Positions 52,189 to 62,753 of a DNA stretch of 64,000 nt are shown piece after piece. The notes under the pieces were generated by a model that did not search any database, had not been told where the DNA came from, and was given only the letters and a program-made list of their open reading frames with translations. The DNA is from Flavobacteriales bacterium (GTDB lineage Bacteria > Bacteroidota > Bacteroidia > Flavobacteriales_F > PHOS-HE28), in NCBI GenBank assembly GCA_016705545.1, contig JADIYA010000003.1, positions 79,931 to 143,930 of the forward strand, read 5' to 3'. The position numbers were made by a program, and so were the translations under genes. Numbering within the stretch: position 1 is the stretch's first letter; each line of letters starts with the position of its first letter.

Positions 52189-54261
52189 GTGGCAACCCGG
52201 TCGCTGCTGCTCGCCTTTACCTTCACCGTGGGCCTTGCACACGCACAGGTCCCGGATCCGTCGCGCAGAGCAACCGATGTCGAACAGCATGACAGCTCCC
52301 GCTTCGACCACTTGATGGAAATGGCAGGGGCTGCGCTGGAGTCCGCGCCCGACAGTGCCTATGCCTATTGCCTGCGGGCTGAAGCACTGGCCCGCAGCAC
52401 TGGCCGACAAGACGATGCGGGCGAGATACAGGGCTGGCTCGCCTATCTTGATGAGCAACAAGGACGCATCGAATCAGCCCTTCGCCGTTACCGAATCAGC
52501 TTGAGTGAAGCCGATCGCCTGAATGACACCAGTGGCATCGCCACCGTGCTGAACAACATGGCGGCGATTTATAAGGATCAAGGCCGGATAACCGAGAGCC
52601 TTGACGCCCATGGCCGCAGCCTCGCGCTTCGCCGGGCCATCGGCGATAGCGCTGCGGTGGCCACGTCGTTGAACAATATCGGCCTCATCTACCAGGACCA
52701 GGGCAGGCTCACCGAAGCGCTCGACCATTATGACCAGGCGCTCGAACTCTATGAGACCACGCACGACGAGGATGGCACCGGTACCGTGCTCCACAACATC
52801 GCTTCCGTGTTCCGGGAGCAGGATCAGTTGGACCAGGCCTTGGTCTATCTGCAACGGGCGCTGACAATCCATGAAAGCTCGGAGGATCGCTTCAATATGG
52901 CCTACACGCTGGATGCCATCGGCGATGTCCTGGTGCGAACAGGCCGATCCGAAACGGCGCTGGAGCACTATCAACGGGCACTGCGCATGCGCCTGGAGGT
53001 CGGGGATCCGCGTGGGCAAGGGTATTCGCGCATGAAGCTGGGCGATCTGAGCCTTGCCGGCGGTGATCCCTCAGCAGCGTTGATCGAGTTCGCGCGCGCG
53101 CTCGACCTCTTCACCACCAGCGACGACAAAAGGGGCCGCTGCACGGCACTCTACGAATTGGCGCGCGCGCAAGAAGCGCTGGGCATGTCCGATGCCGCCG
53201 TGCGGTACGGATCGGATGCCTTGACACTAGCGCGGGAATTGGGTCATGCGGCGCTGCAGCGCGACGCCGCCGGCCTATTGGCAAAGGCTCATCGATCGGC
53301 GGGCCGCTGGCGAGATGCCTTGCTCATGAGCGACCTGTTCTTCGCCATGCGCGACAGTGTGCGGAGCGACGAGAACCGCAGGCGTTCCATCCGTCAGGAA
53401 TTCCAGTACGACTACCGCTTGAAAGAGGCCAAGCTGATGGCAGAGCAGGAGAAGAAAGATGCGCTGAGCGCTGGAGAGCTCCGCCGTAAGGAAGTGCAAC
53501 GCAATGCCCTCCTGGGCTTCGCTGCTTTCGGAATCGTCTTTGCCGTGGTTGATATGCGCCGCCGCCGCCGCATCAGGGCGGAGCATGAACGAAGCAATGC
53601 GCTCTTGCTCAACATCCTTCCCGCCGAGGTCGCCGACGAGCTCAAGGCGAAAGGCCACGCTGAAGCCAAGCATTTCGACAACGTCACAATTCTCTTCACG
53701 GATTTCAAGGGCTTCACAGAAGCGAGCGAGAAGCTATCGCCGCAGGAACTCGTGGAAGAACTCAACACCTGCTTCAAGGCCTTCGATGGCATCATCACCG
53801 CGCGCGGCATCGAGAAGATCAAGACCATCGGCGATGCATACATGTGCGCGGGCGGATTGCCTGTTCCGGCGTCATCAACGCCAGCAGGTGTGGTGCAAGC
53901 GGCGCTGGAGATGCAAGCGTTCATGATCGCGCGCAAGAAGGAACGCGATGCACAAGGCATACCTGCCTTCGAGATGCGCGTGGGCATCCACAGCGGCCCG
54001 GTCGTCGCCGGCATCGTGGGTGTGAAGAAATTCCAGTACGACATCTGGGGCGATACGGTGAACACGGCGAGCCGCATGGAGTCATCCGGCGCGGTGGGCC
54101 AGGTAAACATCAGCGAGGCGACGTATGCGTTGGTGAAGAATGAGACTGGTCTCACCTTCACCTCTCGCGGCAAGGTGCAGGCGAAGGGGAAGGGAGAGAT
54201 GGAGATGTACTTCGTAGGCAATTCTCGAGCAGCGAACCGACCCACCTCAGCCCACCGATAG
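52189..54261 (+). CDS. TPR-transmembrane adenylate cyclase 1 (type A cyclase)
   Basis: First gene of a five-gene tandem array, 690 residues. No ATG fits. The GTG at 52189 yields a good signal peptide ('MATRSLLLAFTFTVGLAHAQ'); a GTG at 52150 is the alternative. Seven or so tetratricopeptide repeats of about 40 residues span 95-340, several with 'NNIGLIYQDQGRLTEALDHY'-like cores. A membrane helix (about 440-457) leads into 'LLLNILPAEVADELK', a conserved cyclase linker, and a class III cyclase at 497-676. Asp residues in 'LFTDFKGFT' and 'TIGDAYMC', Lys in 'EKIKTIGD', Asp in 'YDIWGD', and Asn and Arg in 'VNTASRM' predict active ATP cyclisation. The TPRs probably face the periplasm and sense protein partners; that is inference. 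Confidence 0.88.
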   Translation: MATRSLLLAFTFTVGLAHAQVPDPSRRATDVEQHDSSRFDHLMEMAGAALESAPDSAYAYCLRAEALARSTGRQDDAGEIQGWLAYLDEQQGRIESALRRYRISLSEADRLNDTSGIATVLNNMAAIYKDQGRITESLDAHGRSLALRRAIGDSAAVATSLNNIGLIYQDQGRLTEALDHYDQALELYETTHDEDGTGTVLHNIASVFREQDQLDQALVYLQRALTIHESSEDRFNMAYTLDAIGDVLVRTGRSETALEHYQRALRMRLEVGDPRGQGYSRMKLGDLSLAGGDPSAALIEFARALDLFTTSDDKRGRCTALYELARAQEALGMSDAAVRYGSDALTLARELGHAALQRDAAGLLAKAHRSAGRWRDALLMSDLFFAMRDSVRSDENRRRSIRQEFQYDYRLKEAKLMAEQEKKDALSAGELRRKEVQRNALLGFAAFGIVFAVVDMRRRRRIRAEHERSNALLLNILPAEVADELKAKGHAEAKHFDNVTILFTDFKGFTEASEKLSPQELVEELNTCFKAFDGIITARGIEKIKTIGDAYMCAGGLPVPASSTPAGVVQAALEMQAFMIARKKERDAQGIPAFEMRVGIHSGPVVAGIVGVKKFQYDIWGDTVNTASRMESSGAVGQVNISEATYALVKNETGLTFTSRGKVQAKGKGEMEMYFVGNSRAANRPTSAHR

Positions 54262-54314
54262 AAGTACATTCGGGGTCGAACTCATCCTACACTTTTCACA
54301 GGATCATAGTCACC

Positions 54315-56275
54315 ATGCGCCTGCTCCTTCGGGTGATCTTCTCCTTCGGCCTGGGCATTACCTGCTGCGAACGGTTGGCCGCACAGAGCAGCTCTCCGTT
54401 GGATTCACTGCTCCACATTGTGCAAGCGGACAGCCATGATAGTGCGACCGCGGATGCACTGTACGAACTTGCCATCGAGTTCCTGGCAACGGACCTGGCA
54501 CAGGCGGATTCATTCGCCGACCTTTCCCTCACGCTTAGCCGTGAGATCCGATACGGCATTGGCGAAGCGAAAGCACTTGGCGCCAAGGCCTACGCCCAGC
54601 AGGATGGCGGCAATTACCTGAAGGCCCTGGAATCCTATGAGGCGTCCAAGCAGGTTAGCCTGCGCATCCGTGACAGCATCGGTATTCAGCAAATGGAGCA
54701 GAACATCGGAACGGTGCATGCCCAAATGGGCAACTATCCGCTGGGCACCTGAACACTTCTCAGCGGCTCTGAGGATTTCCCGGTTCATGCGGGATGAATA
54801 CGGTGAGGCGAATGCGCTGAGCACCATCGGCAGTATTCACAAGGAGCAACACGAGTTCGATCTTGCGCTCAGAAATTACGCGGATGCACGACGGTTGTTC
54901 GAGAAGACTGGGAACACGACCGGCATGGCTGCGGTGGACAACAATGTCGCCGGTATCCTGAACGCCCAAGGGGACAAGTCCGGTGCTATGGCGATGCTCC
55001 ACCGCGCACTGGACCGGCATTTGGGATTGGGTCACGCGATCGATGCGCAGCGGGTGCGCGGCAACATTGCCATGCTCCACTTCGAGATGGGGGCGATCGA
55101 TAGCGCGCTCGTCGAGGGCGAGCGGGCCTTGCGCGAGGCAACGGCTGATGGCAACCGGTTCACGGCCGGTTACGCAGCACTGGTGCTGGGTAAGGGCAAT
55201 GCGGCCCGCGAGCACTACCCGCTGGCAATAAGCTTTCTGGACCGCGCGATCACCGAAGGCGAAGCCACTGGCAGCTACTACCTCCTTTCGCAAGCCTACC
55301 ACGGGCGTGCGCAGGTGGATAGTGCGCGAGGCGACTACAAGAGCGCATACGAGTCGCACAAACGATACATGGCTGCGAACGACAGCTTGTATCAACGAAG
55401 AGAAGACCCGGAGCATCACGCAGCAACGGCTCACATATGATTTCGAGAAGAAGGAGGCCTCCGCCCAAGCCGAACAAGAGAAAAGGGATGCAGTGGCCGC
55501 AGAAGAACTCCGCCGCAAAAACCTTCAGCGCAACTTCTTCATCGGCGGCTTCGGCTTGATGGTGCTGTTGGCCGGCGTATTCTTCCTTCAGCGCAACCGT
55601 ATCAGCATGGAGAAGGCGCGTAGCGAAGAGCTGCTGCTGAACATCCTGCCTGAAGAAGTGGCCGAGGAACTCAAAGCCAAAGGCTCGGCGGAGGCCGTTC
55701 ACATCGACCAGGTCACCGTCCTCTTCACCGACTTCAAAGGCTTCACCGCCATGAGCGAAACGCTGAGCGCACAGGATCTCGTGCGCGATCTCAACGAGTG
55801 CTTCAGCGCCTTCGATCACATCACCGCCAAGTATGGCATCGAGAAGATCAAGACCATAGGTGATGCGTACATGGCGGCCGGTGGATTGCCAACGCCGAAC
55901 AACACGCACGCCACCGATGTGGTGCTCGCCGCGCTGGAGATGCGCGACTTCATTGCCGAAGGAAAGGCAAGGAAGATCAATACCAGCCTCCCGTACTTCG
56001 AGATTCGCATCGGCATCCACACCGGCCCCGTTGTGGCGGGCATCGTGGGCGTGAAGAAGTTCGCATACGACATCTGGGGCGATACCGTGAACACCGCCAG
56101 CCGCATGGAGAGCAGTGGCGAAGTGGGACAGGTGAACATCAGCGAGGCGACCTATGCGCTTGTGAAGGATGAGCCGGGGCTCGCCTTCACCCCGCGCGGA
56201 AAAGTGCAGGCGAAGGGCAAGGGGGAGATCGAGATGTACTTCGCTGCGCGGGAAGACGAACAGATCATATCATGA
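54315..56275 (+). CDS. TPR-transmembrane adenylate cyclase 2 (type B), two frameshifts
   Basis: Second array member. Start 'MRLLLRVIFSFGLGITCCER' is a signal peptide. TPRs run from about residue 50 to 330 across the first break. Frame changes occur near 54748 (after 'MGNYPLG', resuming 'EHFSAALRISRFM') and near 55393 (after 'DSLY', where one extra C in 'tatcaacgaa' shifts to 'NEEKTRSITQQ'). The span is 1961 nt, two more than a multiple of three, and removing two bases gives 652 residues, close to the 650 of cyclase 3. The membrane helix 'FFIGGFGLMVLLAGVFFL', 'LLLNILPEEVAEELK' linker and all catalytic residues are present. It overlaps cyclase 3 by four bases (ATGA). Confidence 0.8.
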
Positions 56276-58224
56276 AGCTGCTCCGCTGGGCACCATTCGG
56301 TTTCGCGCTGTCCTTCATGAACATCGCGTCCATGGCACAGCCGCCGAAGTCCGACCGGGCGAGCGATTCCCTCTGGGGCTTCTGGAGCACTGCTTCAGAG
56401 CCAGACAGCGTTCGACTTACCGCGCTGAATAAGTTCATCACCATTCGTTTCCTGAACAGCGATCCGGATAGCACCCTTCATTACAGCAACCTGCTCCATG
56501 ACGCCGCAGAGAAGAAAGGGCTGAAGAAGCAGATGGCCGCGGCCAGTATCCTGCAAGGTCGCGGGCATGTGGGTCGAAGCGAACTGCCCCAGGCGCTGGA
56601 ACGCTTCCGCGTTGCGTTGGAATTGTATGAGGCCGCTGGTGACCGCAAGGGTGCATCGGTAGCACTGAACAACATGGCACTCACCGAATCGGATCTCGGG
56701 GATGCCACGCGTGCCATCGAGCATATGACCAGGAGCCTGAAGATTTCTGAAGAATTGAAGGACAGTTCCATGATGGCACGCACGCTCGGCAACATCGGGG
56801 TCATCTATGTCAGCCAGCGGGACACGGCCAATGCGATGGACTATTACCAGCGGCGCTTGGTGATCGCGGAAGCACTGGGCCAAAAGGACATTCTGGCGGA
56901 GGTGCTGAGCAACATGGCACAGATCCAGGGCGAGGGGAAACGGTATAAACAGGCGCTGGCGCTCTACGAGCGGAGCATTGCCGTGTCCCGCGAGATCGAC
57001 TATCCGCGCAATGAAGTGATCTGCCTGTTCGGCCTGTCGTACCTGCGTTTCCACCAAGGAGATCTGCCCGGCGCCCTGGCCTACGACCTCGCTGCATTGG
57101 AACTGGCACAGAAGATCGGCGACCACGCTTTGGAAGGGGTAGGATGCACAGCGATCGCCAGCGACTATCAGGCGATGGGCGCGCTGGAGCAGGCCTTGGC
57201 TTACGGCCAGCGCTCCATGGCGCTGGCACGGGAAGGTTGGAACGCATACAACATCAGGGATGCCGCGCAGCTCCTGTACGAGGTGCAGAAGGCACGGGGA
57301 AGGGTCGGTGAAGCGCTCGACATGCACGAGTTGTTCATCACCATGCGCGACAGCATCTTGAATGATGAGAACAAGAAGGCCATCATGAGCCAGCGCTTCA
57401 AGTATGACTATGACAAGAAAGAAGCGCTTCTCCAGGCCGAACAGGAGAAGAAGGATGCTGTGGCTGCTGAGGAACTCCGCCGCAAGAACCTCCAGCGCAA
57501 CGCCTTCATCGGTGGCTTCGGGCTGATGATCCTGTTGGCTGGCACCTTTCTCTTCCAACGCAACCGCATCAGCAAGGAAAAGGCCCGTAGCGAGGAACTG
57601 CTGCTGAACATCCTTCCAGCCGAAGTCGCGGAGGAGCTAAAGGCGAAGGGCGAGGCTGATGCCAAGCAGATCGATCAGGTCACCGTGCTGTTCACGGACT
57701 TCAAGGGCTTCACCGCCATGAGCGAAATACTCAGCCCGAAGGAGCTTGTGCGGGACATCCACGAATGCTTCAGCGCCTTCGATCACATCATGGAGAAGCA
57801 CGGCATCGAGAAGATCAAGACCATCGGCGATGCTTACATGGCAGCCGGTGGATTGCCCACACCCAATACAACTCACGCGGTGGATGTAGTGCGCGCTGCA
57901 TTCGAGATCCGCGACTTCATCGCTGAAGGCAAGGCGCGGAAAATCGCGGCAGGACTACCCTATTTCGAGGTCCGCATCGGAATACACACCGGTCCCGTGG
58001 TCGCAGGCATCGTTGGCGTGAAGAAGTTCGCCTACGACATCTGGGGGGATACGGTGAACACGGCGAGCCGTATGGAGAGCAGCGGGGAGGTGGGGCAGGT
58101 GAACATCAGCGAGAGCGCGTATGCGTTGGTGCGGAACGAACCGGGCCTCACGTTCACTTCACGGGGTAAAGTGCAGGCGAAGGGCAAGGGGGAGATGGAG
58201 ATGTACTTCGTGGAGAAGGGCTGA
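56272..58224 (+). CDS. TPR-transmembrane adenylate cyclase 3 (type B), intact
   Basis: The best-preserved array member, 650 residues, useful as the reference for its neighbours. A signal peptide (about 1-22) precedes TPRs at about 60-370, including 'LNNMALTESDLGDATRAIEH' and 'GNIGVIYVSQRDTANAMDYY'. A charged coiled stretch ('EALLQAEQEKKDAVAAEELR') leads into the membrane helix 'AFIGGFGLMILLAGTFLFQR' at about 410-430, then the cyclase at 466-647. Catalytic residues: Asp in 'LFTDFKGFT' and 'IGDAYMA', Lys in 'KIKTIGD', Asp in 'YDIWGD', Asn and Arg in 'VNTASRM'. Its start codon overlaps the stop of cyclase 2, so those two are coupled. The stop is followed by 77 bases before the next gene. Confidence 0.9.
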   Translation: MKLLRWAPFGFALSFMNIASMAQPPKSDRASDSLWGFWSTASEPDSVRLTALNKFITIRFLNSDPDSTLHYSNLLHDAAEKKGLKKQMAAASILQGRGHVGRSELPQALERFRVALELYEAAGDRKGASVALNNMALTESDLGDATRAIEHMTRSLKISEELKDSSMMARTLGNIGVIYVSQRDTANAMDYYQRRLVIAEALGQKDILAEVLSNMAQIQGEGKRYKQALALYERSIAVSREIDYPRNEVICLFGLSYLRFHQGDLPGALAYDLAALELAQKIGDHALEGVGCTAIASDYQAMGALEQALAYGQRSMALAREGWNAYNIRDAAQLLYEVQKARGRVGEALDMHELFITMRDSILNDENKKAIMSQRFKYDYDKKEALLQAEQEKKDAVAAEELRRKNLQRNAFIGGFGLMILLAGTFLFQRNRISKEKARSEELLLNILPAEVAEELKAKGEADAKQIDQVTVLFTDFKGFTAMSEILSPKELVRDIHECFSAFDHIMEKHGIEKIKTIGDAYMAAGGLPTPNTTHAVDVVRAAFEIRDFIAEGKARKIAAGLPYFEVRIGIHTGPVVAGIVGVKKFAYDIWGDTVNTASRMESSGEVGQVNISESAYALVRNEPGLTFTSRGKVQAKGKGEMEMYFVEKG

Positions 58225-58301
58225 TCCATCTTCACCAGAAGTGGGCAATTGTCGATGTTGACGAGTCCGGTAGCTTCACCGGATCCTATCAGCCCTTCCA
58301 C

Positions 58302-60369
58302 ATGACCCGAATCCGCCGCTGTTGCCTACTACTGTTTTGTCTGATCAGCGCTCCAGTGGTACTCCACGCGCAGCCGGACGTGGACAGTCTTTGGACCGTT
58401 TACCGCAATCCCAAGGCTAGGCCAGCGGCACGCCTTCACGCCCTGCGCGATCTGTTCGACAACAACGCCATACAGCAAAGGCCCGACACGTTTGCCAAGC
58501 ACGTGAGTGCGATGAACGTACTGGCCGAGCAGGTCGGCGACCGTACCCTGATCGCTTCAGCCGTGATGAACCGCGGCGTCCAGTTCACACTGCTGGCGGA
58601 CCTGGACCGTGCGGATTCCTGCTACGCGCGTGCCGATTCGCTCAACGGCCCCGACGGTGATCGGCTCCTTCGCGCTCAGATCCTGGCGAATCAGGGCCAG
58701 GTCCTTTCCAACCGCGGGTTAACCGCAGCGTCCATGGACAAGGAGGAAGAAGCCCTGGCGCTGGCCGAAGCACTCGGGAATGAACAGTTGATCGGCATGT
58801 TAAAGAATAACATGGCCGGCCAATACGCCCAGAGCGGCGATGTTGCCAAAGCGGTGGAGCTGTTCACGACTCTGCTTCAGGGAGCCGAAAAGCAGCAGGA
58901 CAGTGCCCGGATCGGCAACCTGCTCTCCAACATCGGTTCCTGTCATACCACTATGGGCGAGATGGTTGAGGCCAGACCCTACTTCAGGCGTGCGGCCGCT
59001 GTATTCGAGCGCCTCCAACATCCCAACCTGCCCTCGCCCGTACCTGAATCTGGCCAGCACCTACTCGAGCACCCCGGCCGATGCCGACCTGGATTCAACA
59101 CTGTACTACTGCGACAAGGGCTTGGTCGCCGCAGAGCGCGTTGGCGACATTTCCATACTGGCGGCCGCCTACTCGATGAAGAGCCAAGTGCTGATGGCGA
59201 TGGGACAACCCGACGCCGCACTGGCCAGTCTGCAAAAAGCCATTGAGGTAGCGCGGGAGGTCAAGAACCTGTTCATCGAGACGATGCTCAAGAGCACCCT
59301 TGCCCGCATGATGTTCGACCAGGGCAAAACGGCGCAGGCGCTCACTCTGGGTGAGGAAGTGATGGACAGCGCCGTGGAGTTGGGGAGCTTGGAAGCACAG
59401 AAGCATGCCGCGCTCGACCTCATTGTATACTACCGGCATGCGGGCCGGTATGACAAGGCATTGGAGATGTTCGAACTGAAAGTGGCGTTGCAGGACAGTT
59501 CGGAAAGGGAAGAGAACCAGCGTGAGATGATCCGCCAGGAATACAAGTACGACTACGACAAGCAGGCCCTTGCCGACAGCCTGACGTTCGCTTCGGAGAC
59601 CGCCATCCAGCAGAAGGAGGTGCAGAAGCAGAAGCTGATGCGCAACGGCTTCATGGGCGGCTTCGCGCTGGTGGCGCTCTTCGCCGGCGTGTTCTTCTTC
59701 CAGCGCAACCGCATCAGCAAAGAGAAGGCGCGCAGCGAGGAACTCCTGCTGAACATCCTACCGGAGGAAGTCGCAGAGGAGCTGAAGGACACCGGAGCGG
59801 CGCAAGCAAAGCACTTCGACACTGCCACCATCCTCTTCTCCGATTTCAAGGGCTTCACCGAGGCCAGTGAGAAACTGACACCGCAAGAACTGGTCGAGGA
59901 ACTCAACGTCTGTTTCAGGGCTTTCGACCACATCACCGCATCGCGCGGCATCGAGAAAATCAAGACCATCGGCGATGCGTACATGTGCGCGGGCGGGTTA
60001 CCGGATCCGAAGTCCTCTTCGCCCGTTGATGTCGTTCACGCCGCATTGGAGATGCAGGCCTTCATGAAGGCGCGCAAAACAGAGCGTGATGCACAAGGCA
60101 AACCCGCCTTCGAGATGCGCGTGGGCATCCACACCGGTCCAGTGGTCGCCGGCATCGTGGGCGTGAAGAAGTTCCAGTACGACATCTGGGGCGATACGGT
60201 GAACACCGCCAGCCGTATGGAGAGCAGCGGCGAAGTGGGCCAGGTGAACATCAGCGAAGCGACGTATGAGCTGGTGAAGGATGAGCCGAGCCTCTCCTTC
60301 ACGCCGCGCGGCAAAGTGCAGGCGAAGGGCAAGGGGGAATGGAGATGTACTTTGCTGGGAATCGATTGA
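58302..60369 (+). CDS. TPR-transmembrane adenylate cyclase 4 (type A), frameshifted
   Basis: Fourth array member. The signal peptide includes 'CCLLLFCLISAPVVLHAQ'. TPRs in the first half resemble the other members. The frame changes near 59035 (first frame 'VFERLQHPNLP', second resumes 'PYLNLASTYSSTPADADLDS') by one extra base. The cyclase domain is intact through the last motif, with Asp in 'LFSDFKGFTEASE', Lys in 'KIKTIGDAYMC' and 'YDIWGDTVN'. At 60338 one G is missing: the paralogues have gggggagatggag where this gene has gggggaatggag. This turns the usual 'GKGEMEMYF' ending into a different tail with a stop at 60369. Corrected, the frame would run to 60431. Its cyclase most resembles cyclase 1. 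Confidence 0.78.
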
Positions 60370-60400
60370 ATAAGTTCTCGACCATCTACGCCCACCCGCC

Positions 60401-62284
60401 ATGCTTATTCGACCCTTGCGCATCCTTCTAGTGTATACTAGCTGACGGCCAGACAGCCGGTTCACCCGTCGACCTGTTGAGGCAGGTCCTCGACCGACAG
60501 GCCAGGAGTACAGTACGCGTAAACGCGCCCAATTTGCTGGCCGCCACATTTGCCGATACCCGTCCGGACAGCGATCATTTATGGGACACAAGCCCCGATT
60601 CAGCAGGAAACCGTCATTCGAACCCGGTGTTGCCGCCGAAGCTTGCGCGTCATTGGTCGGCACATGAATGAGCAGGAGTACGGCACGCCATCACCCATCT
60701 CCAACGTGCCCTGGCGCTCTGGGCCCCATTGGGCGATGTTGGACAAGCAGAAGAAGATCCACTTCGCACTCGCCCATATCGCGGAGCAGCAGCGATTTCC
60801 GAAGCGCTGAAGCAGAACCTCGCCAGCCTGAAGTTGCTGAGCAGCTAGGGACAGCGCGGCGGTGGTGGACAGGCGCATGAACATCGGCGTCGTACGGGCA
60901 TATGGGCGAGCATGCGAAGGCGACCGCCTTTGTTGGAGCAGGTACTGCACGCATATGAGCGCACAGGGATAGCCTGGGCATAGCCAGAACATGCAACAAC
61001 CTGGGCAATGTGCTCGACGACGAAGGCCGCTCCGATGAAGCGCGTGCCTTCCTGAACAGGGCGGTGTCCTTGGCGCGCGCCTTGGGACATCCGATGGGTG
61101 AGGCCATCACCCTTGGTTCCCTCGCCAACCATTACCAGCGCCTGGAGCAGTTCGATACAGCACTTGTATACAACGAACGCATCCTGGTCCTCCTTGGGCA
61201 GCTCGGCGATCCGTTCAGACTTGCAGCGGCCTCCATCAACACAGGCGAGATACTCACCAGGCCAAGCGCTACGACGAAGCGAAGGATTACCTCAACAAAG
61301 GAATCGAATACGCGCGTCAGTGGTGCGAAGCAACGGTTTCAACGCGCACGCGGGCCTGTACGACATCGCGAACGCCCAAGGGAATGCCGTGACGGCATGG
61401 AGCAAATCTGCTGCACATCGCCTACCCGAGACAGCATCACCAACGAAGCGAACACGCGCAAGCGCCGTGCAGGTGCAAAATGCAATACGACTTGACAAGA
61501 AGGAAGCGGAGACCCGGGCCGAGCAGGAAAAGAAGGACCAACGCCAACGCCTTGGTGCGCAACGGCATCGGCGGCGGTTTGGCTTCGCACTGCTCTTCCT
61601 GGGCGTGGTGTGGCGCCAACGCAACCGCATCAGCAAGGAAAAGGCGCGTAGCGAAGAGCTGCTGCTGAACATCCCGCCGGAAGAAGTGGCTGAGGAACTC
61701 ACAGCCAACGCCTCGCGGAGGCCGTCACAGTCGACCAGGTCACCGTCCTTCTTCACCGACTTCAGCGCTTCACCGCCATGAGCGAAACGCTGAGCGCATA
61801 TGATCTGCGCGCATCTCAACGAGGTGCTTCAGCGCCTTCGATCACACCTCACCGCTGGTGCGGCATCGAGAAGATCAAGACCATAGGTGATGCGTACATG
61901 GCGGCCGGTGGATTGCCAACGCCGAACAACACGCACGCCTACCGATGTGGTGCTCGCCGCGCTGGAGATGCGCGACTTCATTGCCGAAGGAAAGGCAAGG
62001 AAGATCAACAACCGGTCTTCCTACTTCGAGATCCGCATCGGCATCCACACAGGTCCCGTGGTCGCGGGCATCGGGGCGTGAAGAAATTCAGCTACGATAT
62101 CTGGGGCGATACCGTGAACACCGCCAGCCGCATGGAGAGCAGTGGCGCGGTGGGCCAGGTGAACATCAGCGAAGCCACATATGCGCTCGTGAAGGATGAG
62201 CCGGGTCTCACGTTCACCTCACGTGGCAAGGTGCAGGCCAAGGGCAAGGGGGAGATGGAGATGTACTTCGTGGAGCGCGCTTGA
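60401..62284 (+). pseudogene. TPR-transmembrane adenylate cyclase 5 (type B), heavily frameshifted
   Basis: Fifth member, broken into many frames between 60401 and about 62080. The start 'MLIRPLRILLVYT' is a truncated signal peptide. TPR fragments appear in several frames ('LLRQVLDRQ', 'FALAHIAEQQR', 'LANHYQRLEQFDTALVYNER'). The membrane region ('GFALLFLGVVWRQRNRI'), linker and cyclase motifs follow, including 'KIKTIGDAYMAAGG' and 'YDIWGDTVNTASRME'. The last 65 codons are intact and end 'GKGEMEMYFVERA'. By eye I count at least ten single-base indels and few amino-acid changes at conserved sites. A 147-base stretch at 61862-62008 is identical to cyclase 2 (55835-55980) apart from one inserted T. 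It is either a very recent pseudogene or a badly called region. Confidence 0.8.
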
Positions 62285-62352
62285 CACTTGACCTCAATCA
62301 GCCGCTTGCGATATTGCGGTCCCAGCGAGATTATCCGCTAGACCACAACCGG

Positions 62353-62686
62353 ATGCACGTTGACCTCTCGTACCTCGAACGACTCTTCAAAGGGGATCGT
62401 TCGCGCATGGAGCTATGTGGTGCGCGTCTACCTGGAGGATGCTCCAGGACAATCCGTGCGCTGCTGGAATGCGTTCAGCGATGACACCCGAGGGCTGGAG
62501 GCGACCGTTCACGAACTGCGGCCCTCGCGCACCACCGGGGCAACTCAACTGCTGGAACTCTTGGAGCGCGTGGGCAAGGAAGCACGGGCATCCGGAGCGG
62601 CGGCCTGTACTGCCACCGTGGATGAACTGATGGGATCGGGTTTCGCTATAGAAGCCGAGTTGAGATCCCACTTCGCGATCACATGA
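62353..62686 (+). CDS. Histidine phosphotransfer (HPt)-like protein, one frameshift
   Basis: A short protein of about 110 residues that starts 'MHVDLSYLERLFKGDRSRME' in one frame (ATG at 62353). It continues in the next frame from about 62410 with 'RVYLEDAPGQ', 'GLEATVHELRPSR' and 'GATQLLELLERVGKEA'. This follows the HPt pattern: a helix 'LSYLERLFKGDRS', then 'L.xA.HELRP' with the candidate phospho-His, then 'GA..L..LLE.VGKEARAS'. HPt proteins relay phosphate between a hybrid kinase and a response regulator. One extra base near 62410 explains the break. It lies between the last cyclase and a NarL-type regulator, which supports the call. The family assignment is from pattern, not a search. Confidence 0.5.
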
Positions 62687-62753
62687 CCGCGTCACCACAG
62701 AACTGGTACAAATACCGGGTGCTGCACGGTGGGCAGCGCACGATCTTTCGGCG

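Noticed and set aside
60401..62284. Programmed frameshifting as an explanation of the broken cyclase 5
   Set aside because: Too many shifts, in both directions, with no shared slippery sequence.
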